From assembly GCF_005121165.3 (NCBI RefSeq), contig NZ_CP034413.3, positions 1,612,001 to 1,676,000 of the forward strand: a DNA stretch of 64,000 nucleotides, written 5' to 3'. Source of the DNA: Dysosmobacter welbionis (GTDB lineage Bacteria; Bacillota; Clostridia; Oscillospirales; Oscillospiraceae). Below the pieces are notes generated by a model. It did not search any database. It was not told where the DNA came from and saw only the letters and a program-made list of their open reading frames with translations. Below, one piece after another: positions 1 to 8,905 of the stretch. The position numbers and the translations under genes were made by a program. Position 1 is the first letter of the stretch. Every line of letters starts with the position of its first letter.

Positions 1-376
1 GCATCATGGATGCATGCATATCGTGGCCGCAGGCGTGCATAATCCCCGGATTCTCACTGGTATACGGCAGTCCGGTTTCCTCCTGCACGGGCAATGCGTC
101 GATATCGCAGCGCAGTGCCACGCAGCGGCCCGGGCCTCTGGCTCCATGGATCAACGCTACAACGGCGGTTGGTACAGGCCGTTCGATTGCATCAACCCCG
201 TATTCCTCCAGCTTCTTTCGAATCAGGGCCGATGTCCTTACCTCGTTTCTTCCAATCTCAGGATGGCGGTGAATATCCCTGCGAATCTCTACCATCTCCG
301 GGAAATATTCCTCCGCTCTTTCTTTTATCGTACTCGTCTCAAATTTCCTCCTTCCTGCATGGCTTCCGGAAGCCAT
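1..376 (-). CDS. M20-family amidohydrolase, N-terminal part (runs off the left edge)
   Basis: Metal-dependent amidohydrolase of the peptidase M20 / N-acyl-amino-acid (hippurate-type) hydrolase group, which removes acyl groups from amino acids in the cytoplasm. The visible 125 residues contain the family landmarks in order: DIHRHPE near residue 34, RCDIDALP near 89, and the metal-binding HACGHDMHA near 114. The rest of the catalytic domain lies outside the window. The ATG at 376 is the longest start in frame but has no clear ribosome site. A strong AAGGAGGA lies inside the frame, with no ATG close behind it, so the true start is uncertain. A later ATG (MVEIRRD) is an alternative. Family call is secure; substrate is not. 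Confidence 0.85.
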   Translation of the reverse strand, partial: MASGSHAGRRKFETSTIKERAEEYFPEMVEIRRDIHRHPEIGRNEVRTSALIRKKLEEYGVDAIERPVPTAVVALIHGARGPGRCVALRCDIDALPVQEETGLPYTSENPGIMHACGHDMHASMM

Positions 377-391
377 TGTTTGTTCAGCATG

Positions 392-436
392 GTTTCTATG
401 TTTGCGAAGCAAACATAGAAACAGGGATCCCTGTTT
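392..436. repeat. Two overlapping inverted repeats upstream of the amidohydrolase
   Basis: A perfect 14-bp inverted repeat (arms 392-405 and 409-422, 3-nt loop) shares four bases with a perfect 18-bp palindrome at 419-436 centred on GGATCC. Both cannot form hairpins at the same time. They sit just upstream of the amidohydrolase start. Role unknown: operator, attenuator or mobile-element scar. Confidence 0.75.
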
Positions 437-479
437 CCGACAATACGATGTTGCTTTAACTATACTTTATCTATAATAA

Positions 480-1565
480 TCCTAAACCACAAAGTATATC
501 AAGTCAATATTTTTCTCCTGACTTTTCCTGACTCCAGCATTTTGAGCACTTCCTTGTTAGAGTCGGAGACCCTTTTCCGGGTCTTGTATCCTATCGGCGG
601 AAAGCCAGAAGCGCACTGACACAGGCGGCAAATTTCCACATGGCGAAGGTGCTCTGACGCCCGATCAGATACTCAATGCAGAATGTAGTTGCAATATCCG
701 CTCATCGTACGTCCATCCAGCGCACGTTTCCAGGCGGTCAGGCCCATTGGTCTTGCTGCGGTCTGCATTGGTGCAAATGATCTCTGCCCCACCGCGCCCT
801 GTGACGGCGTAAAAGCCCGCAGAACTTATTTTATACCACGGTATAGAAGTCCCGTACGGTGGCGCCCGGCACAGATGTCAATGATCTGCTGCCAGATACG
901 GCGCTCACTGGTCCGAATGGAATTACCTCCGCTCCAGCGGTTTTAAAGGAGCCGATGCTGAAAGTAGTCCTACCCTGCCTGAGGCGTTCATCACCCAAGG
1001 CAAAGTTCTTGGTTCATTACTCTTTCAGTTCACTGGTGGCCCAAATGCGGATGTGGGCGGCCCGCAGCGATGGTCCAGGTTGTAAAAGCGGGCTTCCCTC
1101 GTTTTGGTCTTTCTATCCATCGCTCCGTAGAGCGTGCTTGTTACATTTTTGCAACAACTCCTTTGTCCTGCAATTCGCCTTTCTGGACGATATTAGTTTC
1201 CTTTCTGAGAATGGCTTGGAATGGCGAGAAGGAAGATAAGCTCTCACTCTTAAGTTCACGAACGTGATATTATAAGAAATAGTATTTGCATTCGCCCCGC
1301 AAAAAGCCGTTGCACCGTGAAAAGCCTTGAGAATACTGAATTTTTTGCCTTTTAGGACACTGGAAAACACACTGATTTTCGGTGCTGTGGTGCCCAAATT
1401 CCTTGCGGCGATATAAAACCACACAAGCAAATGTAAAGAAAAATCAGAATTATCGAGGGTAAAAGCACTCCCTGCTTTTGCCCTCTTGACTGCCGCACGA
1501 GCAGAAGCATTCGTACTTGTCAGCGGCGGGCGGGTCCCGTTCATCTTGACTATTGACAAGCGGGA
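480..1565. other. About 1.1 kb with no recognisable gene
   Basis: Reading frames here are short, overlap on both strands and lack ribosome sites. I recognise no family. The flanking integrase and IS66 fragments suggest this is decayed accessory DNA. Confidence 0.5.
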
Positions 1566-1721
1566 ATGGTTCTGCTGTCTCAGGATTTATGCAAACCTCA
1601 AAAAAGCGGCAGACCACTGCGGGCAGAACTCTGCGGCGAAGGTCTGTCCCAGACTGTCCGGGGCATTCAAACCGCCCTTCATGCAGCACTGAATAAAGCG
1701 GTGGAGGAAAACGGATTTTCT
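1566..1721 (+). pseudogene. Tyrosine recombinase fragment
   Basis: A short frame contains LHAALNKAVEENGF preceded by GLSQTVRGIQ. It matches the core-binding-domain end of the Clostridia-type tyrosine recombinases that occur as longer remnants at 11996-14096 and 34429-35583, where the same stretch reads LHAALDRAVKERLI or FHAALDKAMEENLI. No catalytic domain follows. It is a relic, about 50 codons long. Confidence 0.6.
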
Positions 1722-1930
1722 GTAATCCCTCAGATGGGTGTAATTGGAGCAACGGGTGATATTTGCTGCATCCCATAAATTGGGTGATATCCTACGCCAC
1801 CCATGTCCGCGCTGGTCTTAGAGGGCTACTGGGCGCACGCCAAAATGAAATTTGACAAGTGCTGAATACTATAAAATTTCTCCTACAGCCATCATAAGTG
1901 ATGTTGTACTCGGCTTTTCAAGTTAGATCA

Positions 1931-2370
1931 AGTGTTGGCGGAACTGACACCAGAGGAACGGAGTAAAAAGCGGTTGGAGCAGACAAACCCGGTTTTAGAC
2001 GCACTGTAGTCATAGACAAATGAGATGCAGGTGGAAGCAGCACCGAAATCTGCAATGAGAGGAGTTATCCATTATCTGCTGAAGCAGTGGCCGTACCTGA
2101 TCCGGTATCTGGAATACGAGCAACTAGAAGTGAGTGCCAACCGCGCCGAGCATAACATAAAGTCGTTCATAATGAGCAGGAAGAATTGGCTATTTATCAA
2201 TACGAATACGCCCGCTGGTACGCAGACCAGCGCAGTTCCACAGTTTCATTGAGCCAGCAAAGGAAAACGGCCTTGATTTGTACCGGTATCTACTTTGGTT
2301 TCAGAAAAGTGCGCTGGTACTGGGCCAAAATCCAGGCTGAGAATCTGGCTCCCGCCAAGGCCTCTTCGGA
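1931..2370 (+). pseudogene. IS66 transposase (TnpC) C-terminal fragment
   Basis: The frame reads LAELTPEERSKKRLEQ, then two in-frame TAG codons, then LLKQWPYLIRYLE and NRAEHNIKSFIMSRKNW, the conserved end of the IS66 DDE transposase. Shifted frames downstream still recall the tail (ASKENGLDLYRYLLW-like). The same region occurs in the fuller copy at 30898-32479, so this is an older, separate and more degraded remnant. The N-terminal two thirds and the element ends are missing. Confidence 0.75.
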
Positions 2371-2453
2371 ATCCAAAATGCTTCCATAACGAAAATTACC
2401 CTGCTTATATTGGCAAGGCAATTCCAAGCACCGTTATCTTTAATGGTTACAAA

Positions 2454-2491
2454 AGTCCCGCCCCTCCGGTACTGGGCCGGAGGGCGGGACT
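2454..2491 (-). terminator. Intrinsic terminator of the HxlR-type regulator
   Basis: A GC-rich hairpin pairs AGTCCCGCCC-CTCCGG at 2454-2469 with CCGGAGGGCGGGACT at 2477-2491. On the minus strand it is followed by TTTT. It lies 18 bp past the regulator stop codon. Confidence 0.75.
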
Positions 2492-2508
2492 CTCGTATGA
2501 TGAGGCAA

Positions 2509-2888
2509 TCAGTTCAGCGGGGGATTGCGCATGGCGTCCTTATACTGTTCGCCGAAAGTGTGGATGGCTCGCACTACCGGGGTAGCCAGCTCTGCGCCGG
2601 TTTCCGACAAGGTGTATTCCACTCGGGCGGGATCTCGTGATACATGGTACGGATAATCAGCCCGTCTGCCTCCAACTCCTTGAGCTCCGAGGAGAGCACC
2701 TTGGCGGAGATGTTGGGAATCAAATCTACAAAATCACTGTAGCGTAGATGGCCGCCTTTAGACTCAAAGGCCAGCAGATAGAGAAGCAACAGCTTCCACT
2801 TGCCTCCCAGTACAAGCAATGAACGCATGACGGGGCAGGTGACGATGTTCACTGCCTCCCGGTGATTGGTGATTTTATCTCTGGCCAT
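2509..2888 (-). CDS. HxlR-family winged-helix regulator (one apparent frameshift)
   Basis: DNA-binding regulator of the HxlR/MarR-like group, which usually senses electrophiles or redox stress and controls a neighbouring oxidoreductase. The first 90 residues are typical, with LGGKWKLLLLYLL and the recognition region LRYSDFVDLIPNISAKVLSSELKEL. Near 2627 the frame slips: reading on in the next frame gives RVEYTLSETGAEL, the expected family C-terminus, to a stop at 2509. Adding one C in the CCCGCCC tract restores a 126-residue protein. It starts at ATG 2888 behind GAAGGAGG. It is divergent from the nitroreductase gene, the usual regulator-target layout. Whether the slip is real or a base-calling error cannot be told here. 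Confidence 0.8.
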
Positions 2889-2928
2889 ATACCAAAGACC
2901 TCCTTCTGCCTGATGTCAGTTTGAAACC

Positions 2929-2956
2929 AGTATAATGGAAGTTTTCAAAAAATCAA
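2929..2956 (-). promoter_or_regulatory. Promoter of the HxlR-type gene
   Basis: On the minus strand TTGATT (2951-2956) and TATACT (2929-2934) are 16 bp apart, about 40 bp upstream of the start codon. Confidence 0.55.
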
Positions 2957-3163
2957 GTCCTCGAAAAATAGGGTATTTCTGTAAACCGGCGAGGAGGCTG
3001 GCAGAGTTCCAGGTTTTTCCTGACGTTTTCGTAGGAAGTGACAAAGTTTTGCGTTAGATTTTGGAAGCGGCTACGGCAACGGGTCATAAAGCGCGCCAAT
3101 AAAATTAGCCAAAATCCACAAAAAACAGCAGTGCTTCGGCCAAAATTAAGTAATATACTAACC

Positions 3164-3223
3164 AAAAAGTAACTAGATTGGCAAAAAGTGCGGTCTTACT
3201 TTTCACTAAGAACCTGTTATGAT
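3164..3223 (+). promoter_or_regulatory. Candidate nitroreductase promoter and HxlR operator
   Basis: AAAAAGTAAC (3164-3173) and the near-complementary TCTTACTTTT (3194-3203) form an inverted repeat of the AGTAA/TTACT type expected for HxlR-family regulators. A TATGAT -10-like box follows at 3218-3223. Spacing to a -35 is poor, so activation is possible. Confidence 0.4.
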
Positions 3224-3269
3224 GGTGTCAAAGAAAAGCCATGGCAAATACATACAAAGGAGAGGTTTT

Positions 3270-3803
3270 ATGGTGACCAATGAAGTTCTCAATACAATCC
3301 TAAGTCGCAAAGGCGTAAAGCAATACAAGTCGAATCCTGTGCCCCGGGAGCTACTGGAGGCCATCGTGGCAGCCGGTATTGCGGCCCCCAACGCCTTCAA
3401 CCGGCAGGCGTGGCATTTTTCTGTGATAACCAACAAAACCCTGCTGGAGGAGATCGACGCAGAAACCAATCACCGCTTAGGGGATGAAGAAGGCTACCAT
3501 TCCCTGTACGGTGCGCCGGTTCTGATTGTCATCTCCTCGGCCCGGGACAATAACTTTGCAAAGCAAGACTGCTCCGCCGCCAATGAGAACATGGCCCTGG
3601 CCGCCAAGTCCCTAGGACTGGCCTCCCGGTATCTGGATGTACCCAACCTGTACACTAATACCCCGGAGGGCGCCGGGTGCAAGGAGATGTGCGGAATTCC
3701 CAAGGACTATGACACAGTGTGCTTCTTGTGCCTGGGATATTCCGATGATATTAGCGAACAGCCCACGCCAAAGCGAGGGGATGTCGTAAATTATGTAGAC
3801 TAA
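3270..3803 (+). CDS. Nitroreductase-family flavoprotein
   Basis: FMN-dependent NAD(P)H oxidoreductase of the nitroreductase fold, 177 residues, normal for the compact subfamily. Near the N-terminus ILSRKGVKQYKSNPVPRELL and the following AAPNAFNRQAWHF form the usual FMN phosphate and ring contacts. APVLIVI and the alanine-rich ANENMALAAKSLGL helix are also standard. The ATG at 3270 follows AAAGGAGAGG; an upstream in-frame ATG at 3219 overlaps the promoter and is less likely. A DUF1904 gene follows after 19 bp and then the dehydratase/TRAP genes, so it may reduce an intermediate or protect the pathway. The physiological substrate is unknown. Confidence 0.9.
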   Translation: MVTNEVLNTILSRKGVKQYKSNPVPRELLEAIVAAGIAAPNAFNRQAWHFSVITNKTLLEEIDAETNHRLGDEEGYHSLYGAPVLIVISSARDNNFAKQDCSAANENMALAAKSLGLASRYLDVPNLYTNTPEGAGCKEMCGIPKDYDTVCFLCLGYSDDISEQPTPKRGDVVNYVD

Positions 3804-3822
3804 GGAAAGGAGGATCAGGATC

Positions 3823-4151
3823 ATGCCGAAGATTGTTATCAGCGGGATCAGCGAGGAGGTGGTACGCACGGTTGCCCCCGGCTGATCCCTGCCGTGGCAG
3901 AGGCGCTGGCGTGCCCCGTGGAGTGGATTTCTTTTGAATATGTACCCTCTGTATACTTTGCGGCAGAGGCAGACAAGGAGCGCTGCCCCATGGTGGAGAT
4001 CTACTGGTTCAAGCGACCTGTGGAACTGATGCAGAAGATTTCCAGTATCTTCTCCGAAGAATTGTCCCGGGTTGGCATCAACCGGGTGATTATTCAGATC
4101 ATTGATACCCTGCGGGAGAATTATTTCGATTTGACCTACGGTGCCAAATAG
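3823..4151 (+). CDS. DUF1904 tautomerase-like protein (one apparent frameshift)
   Basis: Small protein of the DUF1904 / tautomerase-like family. ATG 3823 follows GGAAAGGAGG and begins MPKIVISGISEEVVRTVAP. A stop would follow at once, but the next frame continues with RLIPAVAEALACPVEWISFE and ends at 4151. Adding one C to the C5 run at 3875-3879 gives 109 residues, the usual family length, including the VEIYWFKRP strand and the C-terminal INRVIIQIIDTLRENYF. The N-terminal proline of tautomerases is present. It sits between the nitroreductase and the dehydratase. Function unknown; a sequencing slip is a likely cause of the break. Confidence 0.7.
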
Positions 4152-4187
4152 CCTCATTCTATATTATATTTACAGGAGGATTGATCC

Positions 4188-5852
4188 ATGAGCAGCAATG
4201 AGTGTGCAGGACTCCAGACCCAGTACGATGTGTTCTCTCTGGACAAAGCCGAGACCTTGGCCCTTCTCCATGGCTGTGGCTTTTCCTATGAGGAGCTAAA
4301 AAAGCCCCGGGTTGCCGTGTTCAATACCCTCAACCCCATGAACCCCGGGCACATCCACCAGGGTGCTATCGCCAAGGCCGTGGCGGAGGGCGTCCGTGAG
4401 GCCGGTGGCCTGCCGGTGGAATTCAATGGCACCAACCTCTGCGATAGTATGCTGGAAAATCAGAAGTACACCCTACCCAGCCGCGACCTGTTGGTCAATG
4501 ATATTGACCTGATGGTCAGCTATCACCGGATGGACGCACTGGTAATGATTGGCACCTGCGACAAGGTGCTACCCGCCTTATTGATGGCCGCCGGCCGTCT
4601 GAACCTGCCCACGGTGATTGTTACTGGCGGCTACATGAAGCCTGGTAACTACCGGGGCGAGAATGTGGACTTCATCGACATAGGCCCCAACAAGACCCGC
4701 CTGCGGGACGGCAAAATCACTCAAGCCGACTTTGACGAACTGGTGGACGTGTCTGTTCCTGGAGGCGGCGCCTGCTGCATGATGGGCACCGGCAACACTA
4801 TGGCCATTATCACCGAGGTCATCGGCATGTCTATGCCCGGCAACTCCAGCACCCCCGGCAGAAGCCAGGAAATGCAGGAGTTGGCCAAGGCCGCCGGCAA
4901 GCAGGTCATGAAGCTCTATGCCAAGAAGATCACTGCCCGACAGATCATCACCAAGGAGTCCATCACCAACGCCATCAAGACCTGCATGGCCATCGGCGGC
5001 TCCGGCAATACCATCATCCACGTTCCCGCTGTGGCCACCGAGTCCGGCATTGAGATGAACTTCAGCGACATCTATGCCGCCGCCAGCTTCGAAATTCCCC
5101 TGCTGGTGGGCGTCCGTCCCAACGGCCCCTACAATATGGATCAGTATGCCAAGGCCGGCGGCACCCAGGCCATTCTCCACGAGCTACGGAAGCACCTGGA
5201 TACCAACTGCATGTCGGTAAATGAAAAGACCATCGGCGAAAATATTTCCGGCCACGAGATTCTGGCCCCCTCCATCATCCACCCCCTGTCCAATCCTCTG
5301 GACAATCAAGGCGGTCTGGCCCTGATGCGGGGCAACCTAGTTCCCGATGGCACCTATATCAAGCAGTCCGCCGTACCGGAGTGCCTGATGAAGCTCCGGG
5401 GTCCCGCCCATGTCTTCAACAACATGGACGATGCCAACAACGCCCTCCTCAACCACGAGATCAAGGCTGGCGAGATTGTCATCATCCGCTACTTGGGTCC
5501 CAAAGCTTCCTATGACTCCGCCTACTGGTTCACCTCCCAACTCAAGGGTAGCGACCTTTATACCAAGGTGGCTGTGATTACTGACGGCTGCCTCTCCGGT
5601 GCCGCTTCCGGTGCCAGCTTTCAGTTCGCCGCGCCTGAAGCAGCCCTTAACAGCCCCCTGGCCGCCGTACGCAACGGTGACATCATTGAATATGATATCC
5701 ACGCCAGAACCATGAACGTGGAGCTCACCGATGAGGAAATCCAGCAGCGCATCTCCGAGCTCACCGGCGAAGAGTACCCCCACTTCACGGGTTATCTGGG
5801 TATTTATCAGAAGGGATGCATCTCCATTTCAAAAGGTGCCGTGCTCCGCTGA
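4188..5852 (+). CDS. IlvD/Edd-family iron-sulfur dehydratase
   Basis: Dehydratase of the dihydroxy-acid / 6-phosphogluconate / sugar-acid dehydratase family (554 residues, normal length). It would remove water from a vicinal diol acid to give a 2-keto acid. Cluster and Mg-binding motifs are recognisable but divergent: NLCDSM near residue 84, GTCDK near 125, CCMMGTGNTM near 198 and TDGCLSGAASG near 465. These replace the CDG, CDK and CGGMYTANTM motifs of IlvD. It starts at ATG 4188 behind ACAGGAGG. A TRAP transporter follows directly, so the substrate is probably an imported sugar acid or hydroxy acid rather than the branched-chain amino acid intermediate. Confidence 0.85.
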   Translation: MSSNECAGLQTQYDVFSLDKAETLALLHGCGFSYEELKKPRVAVFNTLNPMNPGHIHQGAIAKAVAEGVREAGGLPVEFNGTNLCDSMLENQKYTLPSRDLLVNDIDLMVSYHRMDALVMIGTCDKVLPALLMAAGRLNLPTVIVTGGYMKPGNYRGENVDFIDIGPNKTRLRDGKITQADFDELVDVSVPGGGACCMMGTGNTMAIITEVIGMSMPGNSSTPGRSQEMQELAKAAGKQVMKLYAKKITARQIITKESITNAIKTCMAIGGSGNTIIHVPAVATESGIEMNFSDIYAAASFEIPLLVGVRPNGPYNMDQYAKAGGTQAILHELRKHLDTNCMSVNEKTIGENISGHEILAPSIIHPLSNPLDNQGGLALMRGNLVPDGTYIKQSAVPECLMKLRGPAHVFNNMDDANNALLNHEIKAGEIVIIRYLGPKASYDSAYWFTSQLKGSDLYTKVAVITDGCLSGAASGASFQFAAPEAALNSPLAAVRNGDIIEYDIHARTMNVELTDEEIQQRISELTGEEYPHFTGYLGIYQKGCISISKGAVLR

Positions 5853-5893
5853 TCTCTCCACTACCACACACATTATAATTGGAGGAAACGAAC

Positions 5894-6964
5894 ATGAACA
5901 AAACATGGAAAGAGCTCCTGTGCATGGTTCTGAGCGCCGTTATGGTGCTGGGTCTGGCAGCCTGCGGCAGTAGCAAGGCCGAAGCCTCTGCAGGTGACGG
6001 CGATAGCACCAGCGGCGATACCGCTGCTGATTCCATCGTCCTGAAGATGTCCACCGCCCAGCCTGAGGAGCACATTGCCTCCCAGACCGCCCTGCGCTTC
6101 GCTGACCTCATTGAGCAGGGCACCAACGGTGCCGTCACCGTGAAGATGTATTTTGCCAACTCCTTGGGAGCTCAGGACGTCATCGTTCAGGGCTTGATGG
6201 ACGGCTCCATCGACCTGTCCTTGGAGTTTATCGACTCCACCTACAACCCGGTCTTTGAGGTGCAGAGTCTTCCCTTTATCGCCTCCAACTTCGATGAGAT
6301 GGAATACATCTTCTCTCCCGGCTCCCAAGTGTATTCCCTAGTTGACAAGGGCTTCAGCGACATCGGAATCAAGCTATTGGGCGTCTACTGCGAGGGCCTG
6401 ACTGGCGTGTCCTGCAAGAACATGCCCGAGTCCTATAACACTTGGGATCAGAAAAAAGAACCCATCCGTGTGTGGAACTCCGCCGTGGCTAAGGCCGGCA
6501 TGACCGCTATGGGCTACAACACCGTGGCCATGACCTGGTCTGATACTTACAGCTCCATCCAGACCGGTATCGTCAACGGCTCCGTGGGCCAGACCTCCCT
6601 GGGCGTGTACACCAACCTGCGTGACGTTGTTAACTATTTCATCCCCTATAACTTCGGTGCCGAGTTCGTGCACCTGGCCATGAGTTCCACCTCCTGGGGC
6701 AAGCTTACTGCAGATCAGCAAAAGGTGGTGCAGGACGCTGCCACCCAGGTCTGTAAGGAAATCTTCGACTCCGCCGAGCAGACTGAGGCTGATGGTTTCG
6801 CTATGCTGAAGGAAGCTGGCATTGAGGTTCTGGAACTCAGCGATGCTGACCGCAGTGCCATTGCCCAGCATGTTCGTGAAGAAGTCTGGCCTGCCCAAGA
6901 AGAGATTCTGGGCAAGGAGGCCATGGATGCCATCTATGCCGACCTGAAGGCCTGCGCAAAGTAA
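5894..6964 (+). CDS. dctP: TRAP transporter substrate-binding lipoprotein (DctP family)
   Basis: Extracytoplasmic binding protein of a TRAP transporter, 356 residues. A signal peptide ends in the lipobox VLGLAAC, so the mature protein is membrane-anchored outside the cell. The DctP core follows, with MYFANSLGAQDVIVQGLMDG near residue 80 and VRVWNSAVAKAG-like sequence near 190, where the conserved arginine (PIRVW) normally salt-bridges a substrate carboxylate. ATG 5894 lies behind GGAGGAAACGAAC. It is 41 bp downstream of the dehydratase and upstream of the two membrane subunits, forming one operon. The ligand is probably an organic or sugar acid. Confidence 0.92.
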   Translation: MNKTWKELLCMVLSAVMVLGLAACGSSKAEASAGDGDSTSGDTAADSIVLKMSTAQPEEHIASQTALRFADLIEQGTNGAVTVKMYFANSLGAQDVIVQGLMDGSIDLSLEFIDSTYNPVFEVQSLPFIASNFDEMEYIFSPGSQVYSLVDKGFSDIGIKLLGVYCEGLTGVSCKNMPESYNTWDQKKEPIRVWNSAVAKAGMTAMGYNTVAMTWSDTYSSIQTGIVNGSVGQTSLGVYTNLRDVVNYFIPYNFGAEFVHLAMSSTSWGKLTADQQKVVQDAATQVCKEIFDSAEQTEADGFAMLKEAGIEVLELSDADRSAIAQHVREEVWPAQEEILGKEAMDAIYADLKACAK

Positions 6965-7049
6965 ATAAGACTCCCTAGGATATGGACCATCAGGCTGATT
7001 CTGCGCTCCGGCGTGGAATCAGCCTGGTGAAAGAAAGGAGAAAACGCAT

Positions 7050-7589
7050 ATGGAAAAGCTGGACGCTTTCACCAGATATTTGGGTAACTGCGGCCTGTTC
7101 CATTTCTTTGATGCGATTCAGAAGTGGGTTCTGGTATTCACCGGTATTATTGTCTTTGTTCTGACCATCGCCACTGTGTTCCTGCGCTATGTCCTGACCA
7201 TGAACGTTCTGGGGCTGGACGAGATTATTCTCCTTGTTATTTTCTGGCAATACTTTATCGGCGCAGCCCAGGGCAGCCGGGAGGATTCCCAGATTAAGGC
7301 CGACATGGTCAGCACCGTTGTGAAAAATAAGACTGTGGTGGCCTGGTGCCACCTGCTGGCCCGAATCATTGAGTGTGGCGTCATCGGTGTTTGCATCAAG
7401 TGGTCTATAGATTACATTCTCAAGGATATGTCCGTCATGCCCTATACTGTGGTGCTCTCCATCCCCCTAGTGCTCTCCCATGCTGTGATGTTGGTGGGTT
7501 TTGCCCTGATGCTACTCTATCACATTTACTGGTTACTGACGGAGCTCGTCAACGTTGGTACGCTGAAGAAGGAGGAACAGCAGGCATGA
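7050..7589 (+). CDS. dctQ: TRAP transporter small membrane subunit (DctQ family)
   Basis: Four-helix small membrane component of the TRAP transporter, 179 residues. Hydrophobic spans start near residues 25, 60, 95 and 135, the typical DctQ spacing. A GLDEIILLVIFWQYFIGAA stretch matches the second helix region. ATG 7050 follows GAAAGGAG. The stop overlaps the next start by four bases (ATGA), indicating coupled translation with DctM. Confidence 0.88.
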   Translation: MEKLDAFTRYLGNCGLFHFFDAIQKWVLVFTGIIVFVLTIATVFLRYVLTMNVLGLDEIILLVIFWQYFIGAAQGSREDSQIKADMVSTVVKNKTVVAWCHLLARIIECGVIGVCIKWSIDYILKDMSVMPYTVVLSIPLVLSHAVMLVGFALMLLYHIYWLLTELVNVGTLKKEEQQA

Positions 7590-8878
7590 TTCATGTTGGA
7601 ATTGCCATTGCCATCCTGATGGGTTCTCTGTTATTGGGCGTCTCCATTCCCTTTGCCTTTGGCGCAGGTACGATTTACATGTATACCATGCTGGGTGGCA
7701 CCTTTGCCACCACTTTGCCGGTGGGCTTCAACGGCATCAACACCATGGTACTACTGGCCATTCCCACCTTCATCATGGCCGGCGGCTTCATTGAAAAAGG
7801 CAAGGTTGGCGATGAGCTGGTGTCCGTGGTAGAAATGCTGGTGGGGCGCTTCCGGGGCGGACTGATGCTGGCGGTGTCCTATGCCTCCGCCATCTTCGGC
7901 GCCATCTGCGGTTCTGCCGCTGCCACCTGCAGCTGTATCGGCTCCATTATGGCTCCCAAGCTGAAGATGGCCGGCTACAGCAAAGGACTCTCCGCAGCCC
8001 TGATTTCTTCCTCTGCCCCGCTTGGCCTGCTGATCCCCCCCAGTTCCCTGATGATTATGTACGCTTGGGTTTCCGGAGAATCCGTGCTGGCCTGTTTCCT
8101 GAGTACTGTGATCCCCGGTGTCTGTCTTGCCACCTTGCTGGGCGTGGTGGGTATGATCCTAGCCCAGCGAGAGGGCGTGCAGCCCCTGGAGAACTGGGTG
8201 CCCATCTACTCCGCCCCCGGTCTGAAAAAGACTTGGCACGCCACGCCGGCCCTGTTGCTACCGGTGATTATCCTAGGCGGTATTTACGGTGGCGTCATGA
8301 CCCCCACCGAGGCAGCCTGCGTCTCAACCCTGTATTGCATTCCCGTGGCCATTTACATCTACCGGGGCATGAAGTGGAGTGACGCGCCGGAAATTCTTAA
8401 GGAAACCGGCACCACTACTGGTGTCATTATGGTGATGCTGTTCTTTGTGAGCATGCTGAGCCGGTACTTCATCTATGAGGATCTTCCCGGCGCCCTGGTA
8501 GATATGATCTATCTCTTTACCACCAACAAAAATGTCATTCTGCTGATGATGAATGTGTTCATGATTATCATGGGTATGCTGATGGATGACGGCTCCGCCC
8601 TGCTGCTCTCCACCCCCATTCTGGTTCCCATTGCCAAGGAAATCGGCGTGAGCCCTATCCACTTCGCAGCCATTCTGGGCGTGAATCTTGGTATGGGTAA
8701 TGTGACGCCGCCCTGTGCCCCCATGCTGTATCTGGGTGCTCGGGTGGTGGGCACCGACGCCAGCCACTCCATGAAGCCCACGCTACTGCTGATTCTCTTT
8801 GCGTGGTTGCCAACGCTACTAGTCGTCACCTATGTTCCCGGTTTCTCCCTGTGGCTGCCCAACATATTTGGGTTCTGA
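7586..8878 (+). CDS. dctM: TRAP transporter large permease (DctM family)
   Basis: Large membrane subunit that couples sodium flow to solute import, 430 residues with about 12 hydrophobic spans. Family signatures include AIPTFIMAGGFIEKG near residue 65, GAICGSAAATCSCIGSIMAP near 115 and LLIPPSSLMI near 150. In the second half, LDDGSALLLSTPILVPI-like and VTPPCAPMLYLGARV repeat the same pattern. The start at 7586 overlaps dctQ; an earlier frame extension has no ribosome site. Confidence 0.92.
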   Translation: MIHVGIAIAILMGSLLLGVSIPFAFGAGTIYMYTMLGGTFATTLPVGFNGINTMVLLAIPTFIMAGGFIEKGKVGDELVSVVEMLVGRFRGGLMLAVSYASAIFGAICGSAAATCSCIGSIMAPKLKMAGYSKGLSAALISSSAPLGLLIPPSSLMIMYAWVSGESVLACFLSTVIPGVCLATLLGVVGMILAQREGVQPLENWVPIYSAPGLKKTWHATPALLLPVIILGGIYGGVMTPTEAACVSTLYCIPVAIYIYRGMKWSDAPEILKETGTTTGVIMVMLFFVSMLSRYFIYEDLPGALVDMIYLFTTNKNVILLMMNVFMIIMGMLMDDGSALLLSTPILVPIAKEIGVSPIHFAAILGVNLGMGNVTPPCAPMLYLGARVVGTDASHSMKPTLLLILFAWLPTLLVVTYVPGFSLWLPNIFGF

Positions 8879-8905
8879 GCCGAGAAAAATTACGGAGGAA
8901 TTTCT

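Noticed and set aside
392-436. CRISPR-like or tandem repeat array
   Set aside because: Only two overlapping inverted repeats occur, with no spacers. No CRISPR array was seen anywhere in the window.
1113-1559. A 148-codon minus-strand frame
   Set aside because: No ribosome site, no recognisable motif, and it lies among fragments of integrase and IS66. Chance frame is likelier.
2953-3165. A 70-codon minus-strand frame between the HxlR-type gene and the nitroreductase gene
   Set aside because: It overlaps the regulatory region, has no ribosome site and no family features.
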